A stretch of 64,000 nucleotides of DNA from positions 1,116,001 to 1,180,000 of the forward strand of contig NZ_JACCCU010000001.1 in assembly GCF_013410875.1 (NCBI RefSeq). The letters are read 5' to 3'. The position numbers were made by a program, and so were the translations under genes. Below, piece by piece: positions 63,654-64,000 of this stretch. A model generated the notes under the pieces. The model saw only the letters and a program-made list of their open reading frames with translations. It was not told the DNA's origin and did no database searches. This DNA is from Tunturiibacter empetritectus. Lineage in GTDB: Bacteria > Acidobacteriota > Terriglobia > Terriglobales > Acidobacteriaceae. Numbering within the stretch: the first letter of the stretch is position 1; each line of letters opens with the position of its first letter.

Positions 63654-64000
63654 ATGAAGACACTATGTGGGTTGCTAGTACTGTTTTTTGCCACTGCGGT
63701 GATGGGAGCGGGGCAGGCGATCTCGGTTAACGGTGGATCAATCCAAGGAACTATCACAGATAGCACCGGAGCGATTGTGCCCGATGCGACAATTTTTATT
63801 CTCAGCAATGACACCAATTCCTCGAAGACTCTGAAGTCTGATAGCAGTGGTTTCTATAGCCTGGGGCCTTTGACTCCCGGACCTTATACGGTCACGGTAA
63901 GTGCTGCTGGGTTTGAGAAGCTTACGGTGAAGACTGTAGTTCGGACGGGAACGGCGACGAATGGAAATTTCAAGCTCGCGATCGGCTCCTCAACCGAGAC
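63654..64000 (+). CDS. TonB-dependent receptor, N-terminal part (cut by window end)
   Basis: Open from ATG 63654 (aggag eight bases before) to the window end. Signal peptide (MKTLCGLLVLFFATAVMGAG) followed by a carboxypeptidase-regulatory-like domain: GSIQGTITDSTGAIVPDATI, DSSGFYSLGPLTPGPYTVTV, SAAGFEKLTVKTVVRTG. This is the Oar-type receptor N-terminus; about 115 residues are visible. Fifth such receptor in the window. Confidence 0.88.
   Translation, partial: MKTLCGLLVLFFATAVMGAGQAISVNGGSIQGTITDSTGAIVPDATIFILSNDTNSSKTLKSDSSGFYSLGPLTPGPYTVTVSAAGFEKLTVKTVVRTGTATNGNFKLAIGSSTE

Overview
The window looks like an acidobacterial chromosome of the Terriglobus/Edaphobacter/Granulicella type. The pointers are five very large TonB-dependent receptors that begin with a carboxypeptidase-regulatory-like domain (Oar type), a PEP-CTERM protein, a pair of MacB-like permeases without an ATPase gene, a CadC-like winged-helix/TPR regulator and many short interspersed palindromic repeats. 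This assignment is inferred from gene content, not from a marker gene.

Layout. 1-10.7 kb: housekeeping and accessory genes: a NudK-like NUDIX hydrolase cut by the window edge, an ExaC/AcoD-type aldehyde dehydrogenase with a DUF779 partner, an ECF sigma factor with a zinc-finger anti-sigma factor, a PEP-CTERM protein, a soluble lytic transglycosylase, and two MacB-like permeases. Two related REP-like palindromic elements lie here (2198-2404 and 8025-8169).

10.8-25.3 kb: an integrative element in the 3' end of a tRNA-Leu(TAA) gene, bounded by a perfect 62-bp direct repeat (10844-10905 and 25284-25345). It has a tyrosine integrase, an excisionase-like protein and small unknown genes. Its cargo is for DNA damage: Ku and an SRAP/HMCES-type peptidase on the minus strand, and divergently an SOS mutasome imuA-imuB-dnaE2. 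A near-perfect 21-bp palindrome overlaps the imuA start codon and is a candidate damage-response operator. dnaE2 is broken by one missing base immediately before its catalytic aspartates.

25.9-41 kb: a probable N-acetylgalactosamine/galactosamine catabolic locus: receptor, DeoR/AgaR-like regulator, HGSNAT-like membrane acetyltransferase, Tat-exported GH109-like enzyme, aldose-epimerase-like protein, GatZ/KbaZ, AgaS, a PfkB kinase, an amidohydrolase and a sugar-porter MFS protein. No class II aldolase GatY/KbaY and no canonical NagA/AgaA deacetylase is present, so the pathway must close differently here or use genes elsewhere.

41-48.4 kb: an OmpR-family two-component system, then a class A PAP2 acid phosphatase, a TonB receptor, a histidine-phosphatase-family protein and a DUF4142 protein; this suggests uptake coupled to dephosphorylation outside the cytoplasm. 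48.5-64 kb: an orphan response regulator, an SHS-type MFS transporter, a large receptor divergent from a CadC-like regulator, a group of exported proteins of unknown function, and two more receptors, the last running off the window.
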